Shown here: piece by piece, positions 49,513 through 61,669 of the stretch | Numbering within the stretch: the first letter of the stretch is position 1 | Layout: each line of letters starts with the position of its first letter | Origin: Diatrype stigma | Lineage: Eukaryota; Ascomycota; Sordariomycetes; Xylariales; Diatrypaceae | DNA: 64,000 nt | Reading direction: 5' to 3' | NCBI GenBank assembly: GCA_022225965.2 | Contig: JAKJXP020000017.1 | Location: 496,001 to 560,000 of the forward strand | Translations under genes and position numbers: made by a program | The notes under the pieces: model-generated | Told to the model about the DNA's origin: nothing | What the model saw: only the letters and a program-made list of their open reading frames with translations | Databases searched by the model: none

Positions 49513-51707
49513 ATTCAAGATCATTGGTGATGTACGCAGGAAGTATGCGTGGTGCGACGATAAAGAAGTACCTAGGTACTATATACGTATGTATGTACAT
49601 ACCTGGATGTACTTCGTCGATGAGTACAGTTTTCAGGGGGCTCCTGGCCTCCACCCACAGGGGGAATCCCCCAATGCCACCAATGAAGATCGGGATTAGA
49701 ATCTAGACAGCGGGAGCCTTGCACAGCTCCACTGGCGCTAAGCTCGTCCGGGGTCGCTGGTCCGGCCGGCAGACCCCATTTGAATAAAGATCTCCGGCTC
49801 CGCTGCCCGGTTGCAGTTTCGATCTAGCCGTGATTGCACCATGTCCCTGCAAGAGAGCAAGCTTGGCACCCTCGTCGTTCCGCGGCAGCGTGGTCATTCA
49901 CAGTACTTATCTCATTAGTACAGCATAGGTAGCTATTGTACTAAGCACAAATGAGCGAGCGCCATGGTGTCCGAAATCGTACTCTGTCTGCCATGTATAA
50001 GGGGGTAGATAGGCAATAGGTCCTATAGACGTAGTCGCTGTACAATACACACACAATACCAATACTACATAGTTAGAGCTTGATAGTACATAGTAGAGGA
50101 CGCGAGATGCTGCTGGGTGGTCTCGATGGTCCATCCCACTCCAATCATGTCACAAGCCGAATGGCGCTTCCTTCTGTACCATCATGTACGACATCGCTAC
50201 GCCGCAGGGTGGCAACCGATAAATCGAACTACCTACATCCACAGGTAGTCAAGGTAGTGCTAGATCCTGCTGGTACGCTGTTATGTATTGTACCTTAGAT
50301 ATGTAGGTGCTTGTCGCGCAAAAGTCGTGGGATTACATATGCAAGTCTGAACTTGACAACCGCGATAACGACGTAGTTCAGGAACGAGCCGTGCGACGGG
50401 ACGGGCGGGGAGGGTGGCAAAGCGGCGGCGCATTCAAACACTCTGGGGAGCCGTGAGGCGCAGAAAAAGAACCTCCAACGCCTCCCTCTGCGCCTGCGCC
50501 TCCGCCTCCTCAGACACAGACTACGGTTGACAAGGCCGGCTGCCGCTGTCTCTATCGAGATCTATAAGTCAGTTGCTTGTGGAATGACTACTTACCTAGG
50601 TAGTCTAAATAACTACTTGGTTGTTCTCCCGTTCGCAAATAATATATGCGCGCAACTACATATTCACTACATATTTCGTATGTACACGGGCTGCCGGGAT
50701 ACAGTAGCCGAAGCTCAGCCGTAAATCCGTAAATCCTGTAATTGTACGATGATCCGGAACGGGACGGCTGAGGCGTGCGGGCGTGCACGGCCCCTAGAGC
50801 TAGGTAGGCAGGCAGGTACCAAACCGGGCGATAGGACGAGGACTATTGGACAACTACAGTAATCATGTCGCATAGCAAGATTGTACTTCTCTCGCACTGC
50901 GCACTTACTAACTACAAGACGGAAAAGAAAGCCAGGCCCAGAGAGGAGCAATGGTTTACTGTGTACAGTAGAACTGGCAATTGAGCAATTGTAACATTAG
51001 AAGAACTTCGGGGGCGTCCCTGGCGGCATCTTCCAGCTACAGATACCGGTAATCTCGGTAAACTCGGCCGGTAGATAGCCGCGGCTGCACGCAAGCTGCC
51101 AAGCTGAGCCCACCCATACACCACCAGTGAGTGACCTACATAACACCTCTACCCCAACTTTGAACTACTTATACCTAGCATGTACATACTGTACTGCCTG
51201 CTAGGTAGCACTGAGCAGCGTAGCAATATGTATGTATTATTTATCGTACAATATTTACATGCACCTATCTACATACCTAATATATGTAGGTGTCAGTATC
51301 AGAAGGCCAGTGCATGTCCATGGAATTTCTTCTCGGCCAATAAGGCAGCCAACTGAGACTCGCTGAGACTCAGGGGCGCATGCGTGCGAGATGAAGCAGC
51401 CTACAGAAAAGCACGGGATCCTGTTCTCGATAGCGAGGAGGCGGGGGGCCGGTATGGAAAAGGGAGCAGGGGAAAGCTTGACAAGTCTTGGCATCAGCCG
51501 ATGCGTGCGCTACAGTTGGCTGGTTGGTGGCGTTGATGGTGGCGGGGTAGGGTATGGTATGGCAATAGCATAGCATAGCAGGCAGGGCGTAGCATAGCAT
51601 TCTGGAAGAGGTTCGGTGGTGACAATGACGATGGCGATGACGGTGCGCGGGAAGACGAACAGGTCAAGAAAAGGCAAGACGGTCGTGGTTGAGAATAGCG
51701 GCAGCAT

Positions 51708-51747
51708 GGCTACCTGGCTACCTGGCTACCTGGCTACCTGGCTACCT
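51708..51747. repeat. Five perfect GGCTACCT repeats
   Basis: Five perfect 8-mers head to tail, running into a TAGG half-palindrome. Confidence 0.95.
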
Positions 51748-52540
51748 AGGTGGGTATACTTACCCGGGTACAATACATTTACTAGTTACGCGATGCCAGA
51801 GAGCGCGCAGAGAGAGGCGTGGGAACATGGGACGGGACCATGGGAACATCGACATGATGCGGGGGCTATGATGTTAGGTGCATATCAACCAACTATCTAC
51901 CCTGGACCCAAGGCCCTCCTCGTCAGGGTTCAAATGCGATGGTTGCGGGAGGATTCGATGGCATCTGTCTCTGTGCTTGATGACAAGGATATCCGCATAC
52001 CTGAATACTTCCAGGTTACTTGCTATAGGTACAATGTCTAGATATATAGGTATTGTACTTACATCACCAAGTTGCACCGATCTGGGGGGAAGGGGGGTTT
52101 GACATCGAGTTTTTATGTGGGCATGTGGCAGAACCATCGCCATTTGCCAACCTGCTTAGTAGGTACATTACCTACTCGTGCCTAGGAATTTCACAGACCT
52201 ACATGCACGTTACGTACATCAATGGCCGAAGTAAGGAAAGGAAGCTGTAAGTTATTGGGCGATCGCGCCGGTCCCATGACAAATCCGAGAAGAGAAAGAG
52301 GGGGGCGCGGTTGGTCATAACAGGACAATAAGCTGCCTCTAAGTAGTGAACAGGAGCGGCATGGGCATTTGTCGTTGGTCGTTGGTGACGGGGCTTTTGT
52401 GGTTGGGTGGCTGAAGGAGAAGCATGAGCAGCAAGAGCAGCAAGCGAGCCGGCGGCGGCGGCATAGCTTGCATCGGATGCCGTTTGGACCCCCGCCTTCC
52501 GCGGTCGCCCGCTGCTGGATGTCGAGTGCTGACTTTTTGT

Positions 52541-52568
52541 CCTGTATCCTGTATCCTGTATCCTGTAT
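52541..52568. repeat. (CCTGTAT)4 minisatellite
   Basis: Four consecutive 7-mers. Confidence 0.9.
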
Positions 52569-53000
52569 GTCTCAGGACACACGAAGAAAAGCCGCGCTTC
52601 GGGATCAGGAGCCCAAGAAGGAAGTTGCATGAAAGGGGGAGGGGGGGATAAGGGGATAAGGATAAGGGACTGCCTATCTACTGTATCTACTGTATCTACG
52701 GTACGGATATAATCTTGCAATCTTGCAGGCCATGATTATCGCAGGTATTGTACAGGACAAGGTGCTATAAGTGCTATATGCGACTGATGCTATAGCAAAT
52801 AAACCGACTTCATCGTCTTGGCTTTCAGGGGGGTAAAAGGGCCTTTGCCGCTAGCCTGCCTCTACGTAGCCTACCAGGCCTACCTACCGCTACGCGGATT
52901 GTCTCCTCCATGGAGATTGTCCTAAGCTGGCGCTTAATATTCATTAGAGTTACTGTAAGTTATAACATTACCTTTATGAGGAAAGGTGCGACGGGTACGT

Positions 53001-53053
53001 GGGTGTTGGTGGTGTTGGTGGTGGTGGTGGTGGTGGTGGTGGTGGTGGTGGTG
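53001..53053. repeat. (GGT)n microsatellite
   Basis: Long GGT run with two GTT interruptions. Confidence 0.9.
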
Positions 53054-53073
53054 ATAATAATACATGCTTGGTA

Positions 53074-53150
53074 CATCCACATCTACACCCACATCCACAT
53101 CCACATCCACATCGACACCCACACACCCACATATCCACACATCCACATGT
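53074..53150. repeat. (CCACAT)n hexamer repeat
   Basis: Degenerate CCACAT/CCCACA units over about 75 nt. Confidence 0.85.
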
Positions 53151-53913
53151 ATAGTAAGTGATGTGCAAGGTTGCTCCCGCTCGTGCTGCGGCGACGGCAT
53201 TTCTTACATACATGATGATTGCAGTGCTACGTACTAACGTACACTATCACCACATCTACCACCTATCATTCCTACCTGCACAACGTGGATGATACCACCC
53301 GTCTCTTTGCCAAACATAAAAATATCTCCGATCACCACGTCGAGGAGAATTTCCTTACTAAGGCCCCCGAATGGGGTGGGCAACCTCTCTTGCGGCTCGG
53401 CTCCTTCCAGGTTTTTTGTTGGTCTCGAACTGGAATTCCGCCGGATGAAACGGGCTGCCGGCACAAGACAGGGGAAGCAAGCCCGCGGTCCCCCGGCCAC
53501 TGGTCATTCGTCACTGGCCACCGGTCACTTGGTGAGAGATATGGCGCTTTCTCGGGATGTTTGATAAAGTAGCAGGTCTGGAAAGTATCGAGGTAGGTTG
53601 GTGTGTGGAACTGGACATGGCATGGCCTACAACTGTAGTACCGTAGTTCGTACATAACATCAGTTATGGATAGATGGTTTAAGGCCGCATGCAGTTGGTT
53701 AATAATAGCTAACTGTGTAAGGCAAAATTGAGGACACTTATATGCTGACCACATGCAACTTAACCACTCTAAGTTAACTCTCAACGCGGGCTCACCCGCT
53801 TTGTAACACCACCACGAGGACAACCCGGCACGCATACTACGCACATTCGAGACCTGGTCTACATAGCTAACCTCATAGCTGACCTACGTAGCTACATGGC
53901 TGGCTACCTGCTA

Positions 53914-53936
53914 TACACACACACACACACACACAC
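53914..53936. repeat. (CA)n dinucleotide repeat
   Basis: About eleven CA units. Confidence 0.9.
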
Positions 53937-54502
53937 GTCCAGCGCCCTTCGCTACGACGTAACTACTAGTCATGGAGGTGCCAATGATGCAGCCCTATTA
54001 TTAGCACTTCGCCTTCAACGGTGTTGGCGCATAGGTCGTAGTGGTACGGTTCAGGTCGGTAGGTCGGTGGGTAGGTAGGTACCCAAGGCTAACTACATTG
54101 ACTTCCCCGGATTTCCTCGACAAGTCCAACCTCCTGGATTCTTCTTCAGCGGGATGGCGACCAACTGACATATTCGACATTATATGTCTGGTGTGGCTTG
54201 GGCCAATGGCACTCCGTTCATTCCGCGAACGTTCGCCGACGTCGTGCGACCACCCCTTCCGAGGAAAGAGTGCCAGCTACTTACGTTATTTGGCTGGCTG
54301 GTTGGAAGGCAGACACAGGCAGACAGGCAGACAGAAAGTCAGACAGGCTAAGCCGGCCACCGGCCTCGACTGTTCTTGCTTGCGACGAATCCTCCTGCTA
54401 ACCGCGGGCTGTGGGCCCCCAGGTGCCGAGGGCGGGGGACCCGTGCCTCACTCACCACGCTCGTCATGAGGTCGAGAACTATATGATCGACAACAGCAGG
54501 CG

Positions 54503-54525
54503 GCAAGCAAGCAAGCAAGCAAGCA
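54503..54525. repeat. (GCAA)n repeat
   Basis: Five to six GCAA units. Confidence 0.85.
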
Positions 54526-56020
54526 GGCTACACACCCTCAGGAGCAACTAAGGGAGAAAGAGAGTGTGTGTGATGACTGGCAAGCGAATCAGCGCCTCCC
54601 CGGCGTTACACAATACCCACACTTTATGGAGTTATGGACGTCCAGCATGTGTTCGATATTGGTAATAGGTAGACAGGCAGACAAGGCAGCCTGGCTCTCC
54701 TTGTCTTCTTCTTTCCTTTCTTTTCTTCTTCCTCTTCCTCCCCCCCACCCCTCTTCCATCTATCTAAGTTGATATGTATGTCATCTCGGTAGGAATCGCG
54801 ACGTAGGCTGACTGATGATGACGAGACGATCATTACCTACATCTCAGCATGGAAATGTGCAAATAGAACAAAAAATAGATTGAGGAAAGATGGAAGAAAG
54901 GTGACGACCCCCACCTCGAGACATTCCAAGCCTTTTCTTTCCTTTCTTCTTCTGGCTCCTGCTGGTCCTATCTGCTTCCTACCCTTGAAGAATTTGTCAG
55001 TAAGCCGCTTGCTTCACCAGCCTGCTCAGACTATCGAAAAACCTACCTAGTCAGTCGTCATTTGGCCCCCAGCCCCAGGGCAGACAGCGCCCCTCTTCTC
55101 CTGTCTTCTCATCTCTTCGAGCTAGCCCAGCCTGCTGAGAGGTGATTGATTTGACTCTCCTGAATGCAAATAGCATGCGCCCGCCGATATGCAACTAATC
55201 TCTTTAGCCTACACGGGTCTTCCGCGTCGTGGTTGGCTCTTGCTTCTAGACGCTGACCCAATCTGCGCTCGTACTTCGCACGCATCGGGTTTATTTATTG
55301 CGGCTGCGCAGATGACCTGGCTCCAGTTCTGATGTCCCTCCCAATGCTAGGTAATGCCTCATGCACGTACAAGTACCTCGCATACATACGACTTGCATCG
55401 ATAGGAGGCGACTGCACACTGGGGATGAAACGTATATGTGTATATGTATCCTTTTAAGTGTTTATTCTATTTTATTTCGTCCAACCAGACAAACCACCTA
55501 CTACTGGCCTCAGAAAGAGCACTGCCGCGACTGCAAGTATGTAGATCGGACACATCTAGATATCAAATACTTCTGTACTTCTATAGTATCAGTCTGTTCC
55601 GCCCCAATTGATAGCTTTCGGCGGGAGGGAAAACGACGGGACCCGGGAGGGGGGGCGGGCAGGAGAGTTCCTAGAGTCCCTAGTAGAAATTGAGTCGTAT
55701 ATACTGTTCGTCTTTGAACAAGCGATGAAGCATACCACACCAGGATAGGATACTATAAGGAGGAACCCTAGCCAAGGGAACCCCTTCTTCCCCCCCGGGC
55801 GAAACAGATAGAGCGAGAATACTACACGGCTGCAGAATGAGCTTTCTGCACACTGTTCACAAGCGATCCAGGGGAATCCAGACGAGCCAATCTCTAACCG
55901 GCCATTTCCCCAATATTCATTCAGAGATAGGTACTGCAATAGTAAAAAGTCACTGCAGGCAATATCAACGAAATGTGACATGTAACCACCTCCTCTAGCC
56001 GGTGTGTGGGGTGGGAGGGA

Positions 56021-56058
56021 GCCCTAACCCCGACCCTGACCTAACCCTGAACCCTGGC
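56021..56058. repeat. Degenerate telomere-like CCCTAA repeats
   Basis: Contains CCCTAACC, ACCCTGACC, TAACCCTGAACCCTGG in succession. These are imperfect units of the fungal telomere hexamer in interstitial position, on the strand reading CCCTAA. Confidence 0.5.
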
Positions 56059-56273
56059 CTTTTCTTCTCGTTGAATCGCACTCAGGAGAAGGTCTCGAAG
56101 AGGGAAAGAACACAAAGCAGAAAAGCAATGATAATAATAAGGGAAAGAAATGAAAAGGGGGGGGATGGGGAAAGGGGGGGAAGAGGTTTCGAGAAAATAA
56201 AGAAAAAGGTAAATTAATCTTCAACGGGGAAGGTAGGCAGGCAGGAAGGAAGGAATAGCCGCGCATTGCCGCG

Positions 56274-56302
56274 CAGCACAGCACAGCACAGCACAGCACA
56301 GC
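56274..56302. repeat. (AGCAC)n repeat
   Basis: Five to six consecutive 5-mers. Confidence 0.9.
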
Positions 56303-56513
56303 AGCGCAGGGTCATCGTGCATGCTTCAATTAATCAAATCAATCTCGGGTAATCCCTCCGCTTATGATCCCAAGACTTTCCTTTGCTGGGGGGAGGGCGA
56401 TCCAAACGTTCCTTGAAAGGGGCGAGTAAGAACTATATTAGACGCGAGTGGCAAGGTAAGGCAAGGCAAGGCAAGGTAAGGCGGCTTTGTGGCGTAGGCG
56501 TCACGTAGTTAAC

Positions 56514-56538
56514 TGTAAAGTAAAGTAAAGTAAAGTAA
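56514..56538. repeat. (GTAAA)n repeat
   Basis: Five consecutive 5-mers. Confidence 0.9.
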
Positions 56539-57678
56539 GAAAAAGCTGTTAATGGTAAGTATATACCTTTGGCAGACTAGTACCTTAGATGTCACTGCTT
56601 TCGCTTCTCGAGAGGGAAACCCGAACATCACCGATGGTGTTCGTTACGTTCGCTGGATGGCTGGCTGGGTTGGTAGTACGAGAACGAGAGAGCCATGGGC
56701 CTCGTTTCGACGGTTACCTTGCGATGAAACGCTACCTCACGTACAAAGATAGAATCCAGGCTCTGTTTGTGCATATATACGTACATCTCTACATACATAC
56801 ACACACACTTTACTCGTTCACGAGAGAGCGAGTGGGAGATAGGGATATTAGAGAAGTGGGAGGAGACTTTATCAGGTCAGGGGTGTGATGAGAACGAGAA
56901 GAATGAGGCAAAGCAATGATCGGCTCGAGCTCCGCAATAAAAGGTTTTCTTCCTCTCTCTCCATCCTTTCCTTCCCACGTTGTTTCTCGCCTCGCTAAAC
57001 TAGGAAGTATTCAACTTATCTAACCCCCATCTCTCTCTGGCTGAGATAATATAGGTAGATCTCCGTGTTACCCGTGCTAATGCAGGGGAGGTGAGAATGG
57101 GCTTGTGCCTCGACGGACAGCTACCTAGACAGACAGGCAGGCAAGACGGATAGACACAGACAGGGTGTCATCGCAACACCCCTTCTTGTGGGGGGGCAGT
57201 ATGTATCCCTTTGGTCCTTTTGGGGGCGCGCAAGATCTGCCTATCTCTGTAGTTCCATGCGAGTGACAGTCAAAGCTATCGCATTTTTGTGACAGCTGCC
57301 GTGGGCCGTGGGCGTGCTTCCATGTGCCTGTGCCTGTGCCTGCTGTGCCGGTACCTGCTGCCCTTGCTCACGCAGCTACCAAACGCCAAGCCGCATCCTC
57401 ATTCCCTCATCACCAAATACTATGGGAACATGGGGCCACACATCACGCCGGTCTGAGCTAGGTACCTACACCGGAGGGAAGGGAGGGGGCCAAAACCCAA
57501 GACGCTATCCCGTACGTAAGTTGGATGCCCCAATCTGGCGGTACGAGGTAGGCCCGGATCACCGTATGTATCGCCGTACTACGACGGGCCATCAAACGCT
57601 CGTGGACCTCAAGACCTCTCCTCTCCTCTCCTTAGGTGGCCGGCCCCCTTTAATCACGCAGACACGAAGTGAAGTGTG

Positions 57679-59829
57679 TCAAAGCTCGTCATCTACCAGA
57701 TCCTCTTGGTCGGCGAGCGCAAGCTGTACGAACTGGCGGATCCAAGCAGCCTGGTTCGGGTCAAGCTCGCCCTCTTGACGGAGCATGTCACCGATTGCTT
57801 GCCCGTTAGGAGCGTTGTTATTATGTGGCCGCAAATTCTGGCCCTGCTGCTGCATCTGAGCCCTGTTGTTATTATTGTTGTTGTTGGGTCGATTGACTCT
57901 TGGGGCTGGGCCTCTGCCGCCCCCTCCTCTCCTGTTGTTGTTGTTGTTGCCCCGGCCTCCCCGGCCTGCTCCCCGCCCATCTCCATTCGCCGGCGCTGGC
58001 GCGCGCCGAGCTGCGCCCCTTTCCTGAGCAGCCGCGGGCGGACCACCCTCGATTCGGAGAACGAGAGGTCCCTCGCGAGCGACGGCAGCTCTTCCATTAG
58101 CCTGCGCAGCCTGCGGTTCTCCTCGTTGCTGGCGTTGTGCTTGGTCTTCCCTCTGCTGCCCCTGGATTCGTGGACCCGCGGCCTCATCGGCAGGACCAGC
58201 AGCAGCAACAGCATTGGGCCCATTTTCAGGATTTCCTTCACCTGCCCCTCTGACCATTTCTAGGTGCTGCGCGAATTCTTCAGCTAGCTCGTTGGCGTTG
58301 TCCGCTGCGTCACCGCCAGCATATCCAATGCCGACATCAGCACCGTCCCCAGCTTCCAGCTCCCACAACCTCATGAAACAACTGGTCACCTCGCCAGATG
58401 GCCGAGCGTTGAAATGCTGATAGGGATTCGCAGGATCCAGCCAAGCGGAGCAAAGGTAACAGAAATGTGTCTGACAGCGAAAACACCTCATGTGATTGCA
58501 ACCCTGGGTTTTTTGGCACGGCGCAGCACATGTTGGACAGGGCGTCGTGTGCATTTTCAGGTACTCCAGCGACGCTTTCTCCTCTTCTGTGACCTCGTCT
58601 TTTCTCTCCTTCGGAATACAATACTTGAACTCTCCGTGCCAGGATTGCCCGCAGCGAGAACAGAATGCAAAGCTGCAGTCCTCGCAGATAGACAGCAATT
58701 CTTTGTTAGCGTCGAAACTTTTCTGTTTGGACGTCTCGTGGGGCTTCTCTGAAGTTTCATCCACGTCAGAATCGTCATCCGAGTCTTGGACAAACTCGAG
58801 GCTCTCCGGTTTCCTGTGCTTCTTCGACCGGGCCGCCCCTTGACACCATGATCGAGGACAATAGACCGTGTTCTTGTCTGACTCGAGTTCGTTCTTGTAC
58901 TTCAGTGTGACGTAACGCTGAACTGTTTCTTGGTCGAGGGGAATCTGCAGGAGTTCGCCGGGACTGATGAACGCCTTCGCTTTCCTCCGTTTCCTAGTAG
59001 AAGTACCCGGTGTAGATGCCTCGCGCTTTTCTCGGTCGTGTGCACATTTAGGCTCTAAACACTGCACTGAGGCAACATCGCCTTCCTTGATAGCGTTATT
59101 GTAGAAGTCCTGTAGGCACTGAACACAGAATACATGACCACAGTCTAACATTCTGTGACACATTGAGCCTTTCTTAGGATCTGATATGATATGTCAGTCC
59201 CATAACGTGTCTGGACAGCTCGTTTGGCTAACAACTGGCTATCTCATCTGAAACTTACCTAAGCAAATTCCGCAGTTGAAAGTCTCCTTTTCGAAAGCCT
59301 TCCGCTTAGCCTTGATGTCGTAGTCGAGGATGGCAATCTTATGCTCAGGAGCTACTTCCAAGGTGCCTTCGCCATCGACTAACCCGAAGACGTCGTCCGT
59401 CGATTGCTGGACTTCATCTATGTAGGCAAAGACGACCTGGTCACGGCCAATGTCCTCCCAAAGGCGCTCAGCATCCTGCTCCAGCTTCCGAAGTATATCC
59501 CCAGGAAGCCACGGGGGAGTTGTTGCGATCGAGACATAAGGGGGCTTTTCCTCCGGGTACCCCTCAGGAAGTGTTATGCGAAGTTGTAGGGAGGGTAAGT
59601 GAGATAAAGACTGCGAATCCACATTTACCACTGCAGGTCCGGCAGCGCCGGACGGTTCCAGGATCGGCTTTGCCTGGCTTGCCGCTGGGAAGAGAACAGT
59701 GAGAGGCTTCGTCAAGCTCACGGGGAGCTCAATAGAGACCGTATGAGGATCCTGTTCGTCGACATGCAGCTCGGGATATATGGCGGTCAAGGTCGATAGT
59801 TCAACTTGACGCGCATCCTCCTCGTCCAT
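57679..59829 (-). CDS. RWD-RBR E3 ubiquitin ligase (RNF14/Itt1 type)
   Basis: Exons 59829..59259 and 59180..57679 give 690 residues. The 78-nt intron has a GTAAGT donor, CTGAC branch and CAG acceptor, and falls inside RING1. The N-terminal RWD domain (about 1-150) starts ELSTLTAIYPEL and has the typical YPEEKPP at 91-97. RING1 begins FNCGICLDPKKGSMCHRM (Cys186, Cys189) followed by CGHVFCVQC. The IBR includes NTVYCPRSWC and ICEDCSFAFCSRCGQSWHG. RING2 is PCPTCAAPCQKTQGCNHMRC, with probable catalytic Cys418 (QGC), then CYLCSAWLDP. RBR ligases pass ubiquitin through this Cys as a thioester. An acidic insert (DSDDDSDVDE) lies inside the IBR region. The last 200 residues are Gly/Asn/Arg/Gln-rich with an RGG-like character (RGAGRGGRG), possibly RNA-binding (inference). 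RNF14 and Itt1 act in translation quality control; the role here is inferred. Confidence 0.93.
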
Positions 59830-60877
59830 CGTGACCTAATGCTACCGCGCGAAATGAAAGGTTGCATGTGAGACTGAAGGCTGGCGGTCCATGTGGCGGC
59901 TTCTGGTCGCGCTCGTCACTGCCTTGACTAACTAAGCGTTCGTACGGCAGCTATTCCGCTGGACATAGGCAGATACGAAGAGATCTCTCCAAAATGCTAT
60001 TGCAGGTGATTGGATGGCCCAACTACGCAGTTCATAACCACAATGCGTATCGTATGAAAGCTTGACCAGACGATGAGACGAATTTATAGCATGGGGTTTT
60101 CTGGTTTTCAGTTTCGGCGCCGTATGATAGCCATGCTTATGTACTTATGTACGATATGGGCGAATCAATATGACGCATCGTAATGTCAAAATATGTAATA
60201 TGTAACTGTATTGTACCTATCTTAGGCAACTTCCCCCATTCTCTGGTGGGTGAATCATAAAATGGGCAAATGGGTGGCGGATGTCCATGGACGATATCCA
60301 GTGCCCACATGTGCAAGTACCAGGCAGCTGCCAGGTGATAGGGTACAATTGCACCTACATGTATGTAGTTAACTATCTCTTAACTAATACCTCCCGGCGA
60401 TGACTCTTGACGCTAAACGCCGATCCTCCGATGCTCCGATACCTACCTAGGTATGACTGGCAGTTGGCCAAAGCCTCCCCCAAAGCCTCCCCAAAGCCTA
60501 ACTAAAAGAAACCCCTCCTTCACCTGGCCAGCAATCACAGCTGTACCTAATCATGGATGCCCGGCCGTAGTCTAGACTCAGTTCGCGTCGCCGCTTTCTA
60601 CATAGTTAAATCCTTCCAGGCTAAAAAGGTCAACGAGATCGGCTTCCCGAGGCATTGCCTTTACCATATTTGACAGTCAAAAAATTAGACGAAATCATGT
60701 CTCTGTAACTGAGCTACTTAACGGCCTACTTCCCACTTGCTTTTCGTCGACTAGTAAATCACCGAGGCCATGAATTTTCGTTGATAGTGAGAGTGTCAGC
60801 CCGTGTTTCATAGAGCGACTGATTTTGCCGCCGCCGCCGCCCCTTCGATAACCATCAACCTCAGTTCTTGCCTCACA
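59830..60877. promoter_or_regulatory. Shared divergent promoter region of the E3 ligase and dolichyl diphosphatase genes
   Basis: 1048 nt between head-to-head starts, with no ORF of interest. A palindromic TACCTAGGTA lies at 60444-60453 and a tandem AAAGCCTCCCC duplication at about 60471-60496. No specific transcription-factor site is defended. Confidence 0.5.
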
Positions 60878-61669
60878 ATGGCCGACGACAATATACCTTT
60901 AGCGTCCTTATCGCTCACACACGTTCATTATGTAAGCATTGCATTCCCAGGTGTCACCTATACAAACTTCTTCTTTCTTTGCACTAACGCCCAGCCTGAC
61001 GATGATCAGGACCCTACGGACTCGGTATCGTACCTCTGCGCGTGGCTGGCCCTCGTCCCGCAGGGCCTCTGCGTCGCATACGCGACGCTGATCTGGTCGA
61101 CGCGCGAGGTCGAGGTGGCGCTCATGTTCGCGGGGCAGGTGGCATGCGAGGTCATCAACCTGACGCTCAAGCGGCTGATCAAGGAGGAGCGCCCCCGGCG
61201 CATGAACGGCCGGGGCTACGGCATGCCCAGCAGCCACGCCCAGTTCGTCGCCTACTTCGCCGTCTCCATCGCCCTGTTCCTGCTCGCGCGCCACCGCCCG
61301 CCCCAGCCCCACGTCCGCCGCCGCAACCACACCCCGATGTCCGTGCTCGAGCGCGCCCTCTGGAGCCTGCTCGGCCTCGCCGTCGCCGCCGCCGTCGGCT
61401 GGAGCCGCGTCTACCTCAACTACCACACCCCGCGCCAGGTGCTCGTCGGGTCCGTCGCCGGCGCCGTCAGCGCCGTCGGCTGGTTCGCCTTCACCAGCGC
61501 CGTGCGCCGCAGCGGTTGGCTGCTGTGGGCCATGGAGTTGCCGCTGGCGCGGTGGCTGCGGGTTCGAGACCTGGTCGTCGAGGAGGACCTGTGCCAGGCG
61601 GGCTGGGAGAAGTGGGACGACAAGATGACGGCGCTCAGGTCGGCGCAGGGAAGCAAAAAGCAAAGGTAG
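60878..61669 (+). CDS. cwh8: Dolichyl diphosphatase (CWH8/CAX4 type, PAP2 superfamily) of the ER membrane
   Basis: Exons 60878..60931 and 60995..61669 give 242 residues. The 63-nt intron has a GTAAGC donor and a CTAACGCCCAG end. It is stop-free and in frame, so an unspliced reading wrongly inserts 21 residues after LTHVHY. The acid phosphatase signature is complete: K77-x6-R84-P85 (KRLIKEERP), P96-S-S-H99, and S155-R156-x5-H162 (SRVYLNYH). The segments around CAWLALVPQGLCVAYATLIW, AYFAVSIALFLLA and the region after H162 are membrane-spanning. The enzyme removes a phosphate from dolichyl diphosphate on the luminal side of the ER, recycling the carrier for N-glycosylation. An upstream in-frame ATG at 60803 would add 25 residues, but the family starts at MADDN-like sequence. 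Strong GC3 bias in exon 2 matches a well-expressed gene. Confidence 0.93.
   Translation: MADDNIPLASLSLTHVHYVSIAFPGVTYTNFFFLCTNAQPDDDQDPTDSVSYLCAWLALVPQGLCVAYATLIWSTREVEVALMFAGQVACEVINLTLKRLIKEERPRRMNGRGYGMPSSHAQFVAYFAVSIALFLLARHRPPQPHVRRRNHTPMSVLERALWSLLGLAVAAAVGWSRVYLNYHTPRQVLVGSVAGAVSAVGWFAFTSAVRRSGWLLWAMELPLARWLRVRDLVVEEDLCQAGWEKWDDKMTALRSAQGSKKQR

Larger units (their letters stand above)
43102..57678. other. 14.6 kb gene-free region on the 5' side of the VIB-1-like gene
   Basis: No convincing coding sequence. The longest frames (189 codons at 44759-45328 minus; 173 at 52199-52720 minus; 170 at 53332-53844 minus) are low-complexity or patternless. The region is unusually rich in simple repeats: two poly-G runs, TA, GTAT, GGCTACCT, GGT, CCACAT, CA, GCACA and GTAAA arrays. 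The part near 43101 should carry the promoter and leader of the transcription-factor gene; the part near 57678 the 3' UTR of the E3 ligase. Confidence 0.55.

Noticed and set aside
57308..57778. 156-codon plus-strand ORF overlapping the 3' end of the E3 ligase
   Set aside because: Cys/Ser/Pro-rich noise partly antisense to real coding sequence.
60908..61663. 251-codon minus-strand frame over the dolichyl diphosphatase
   Set aside because: Shadow of strong GC3 bias in the sense gene; no recognisable protein.
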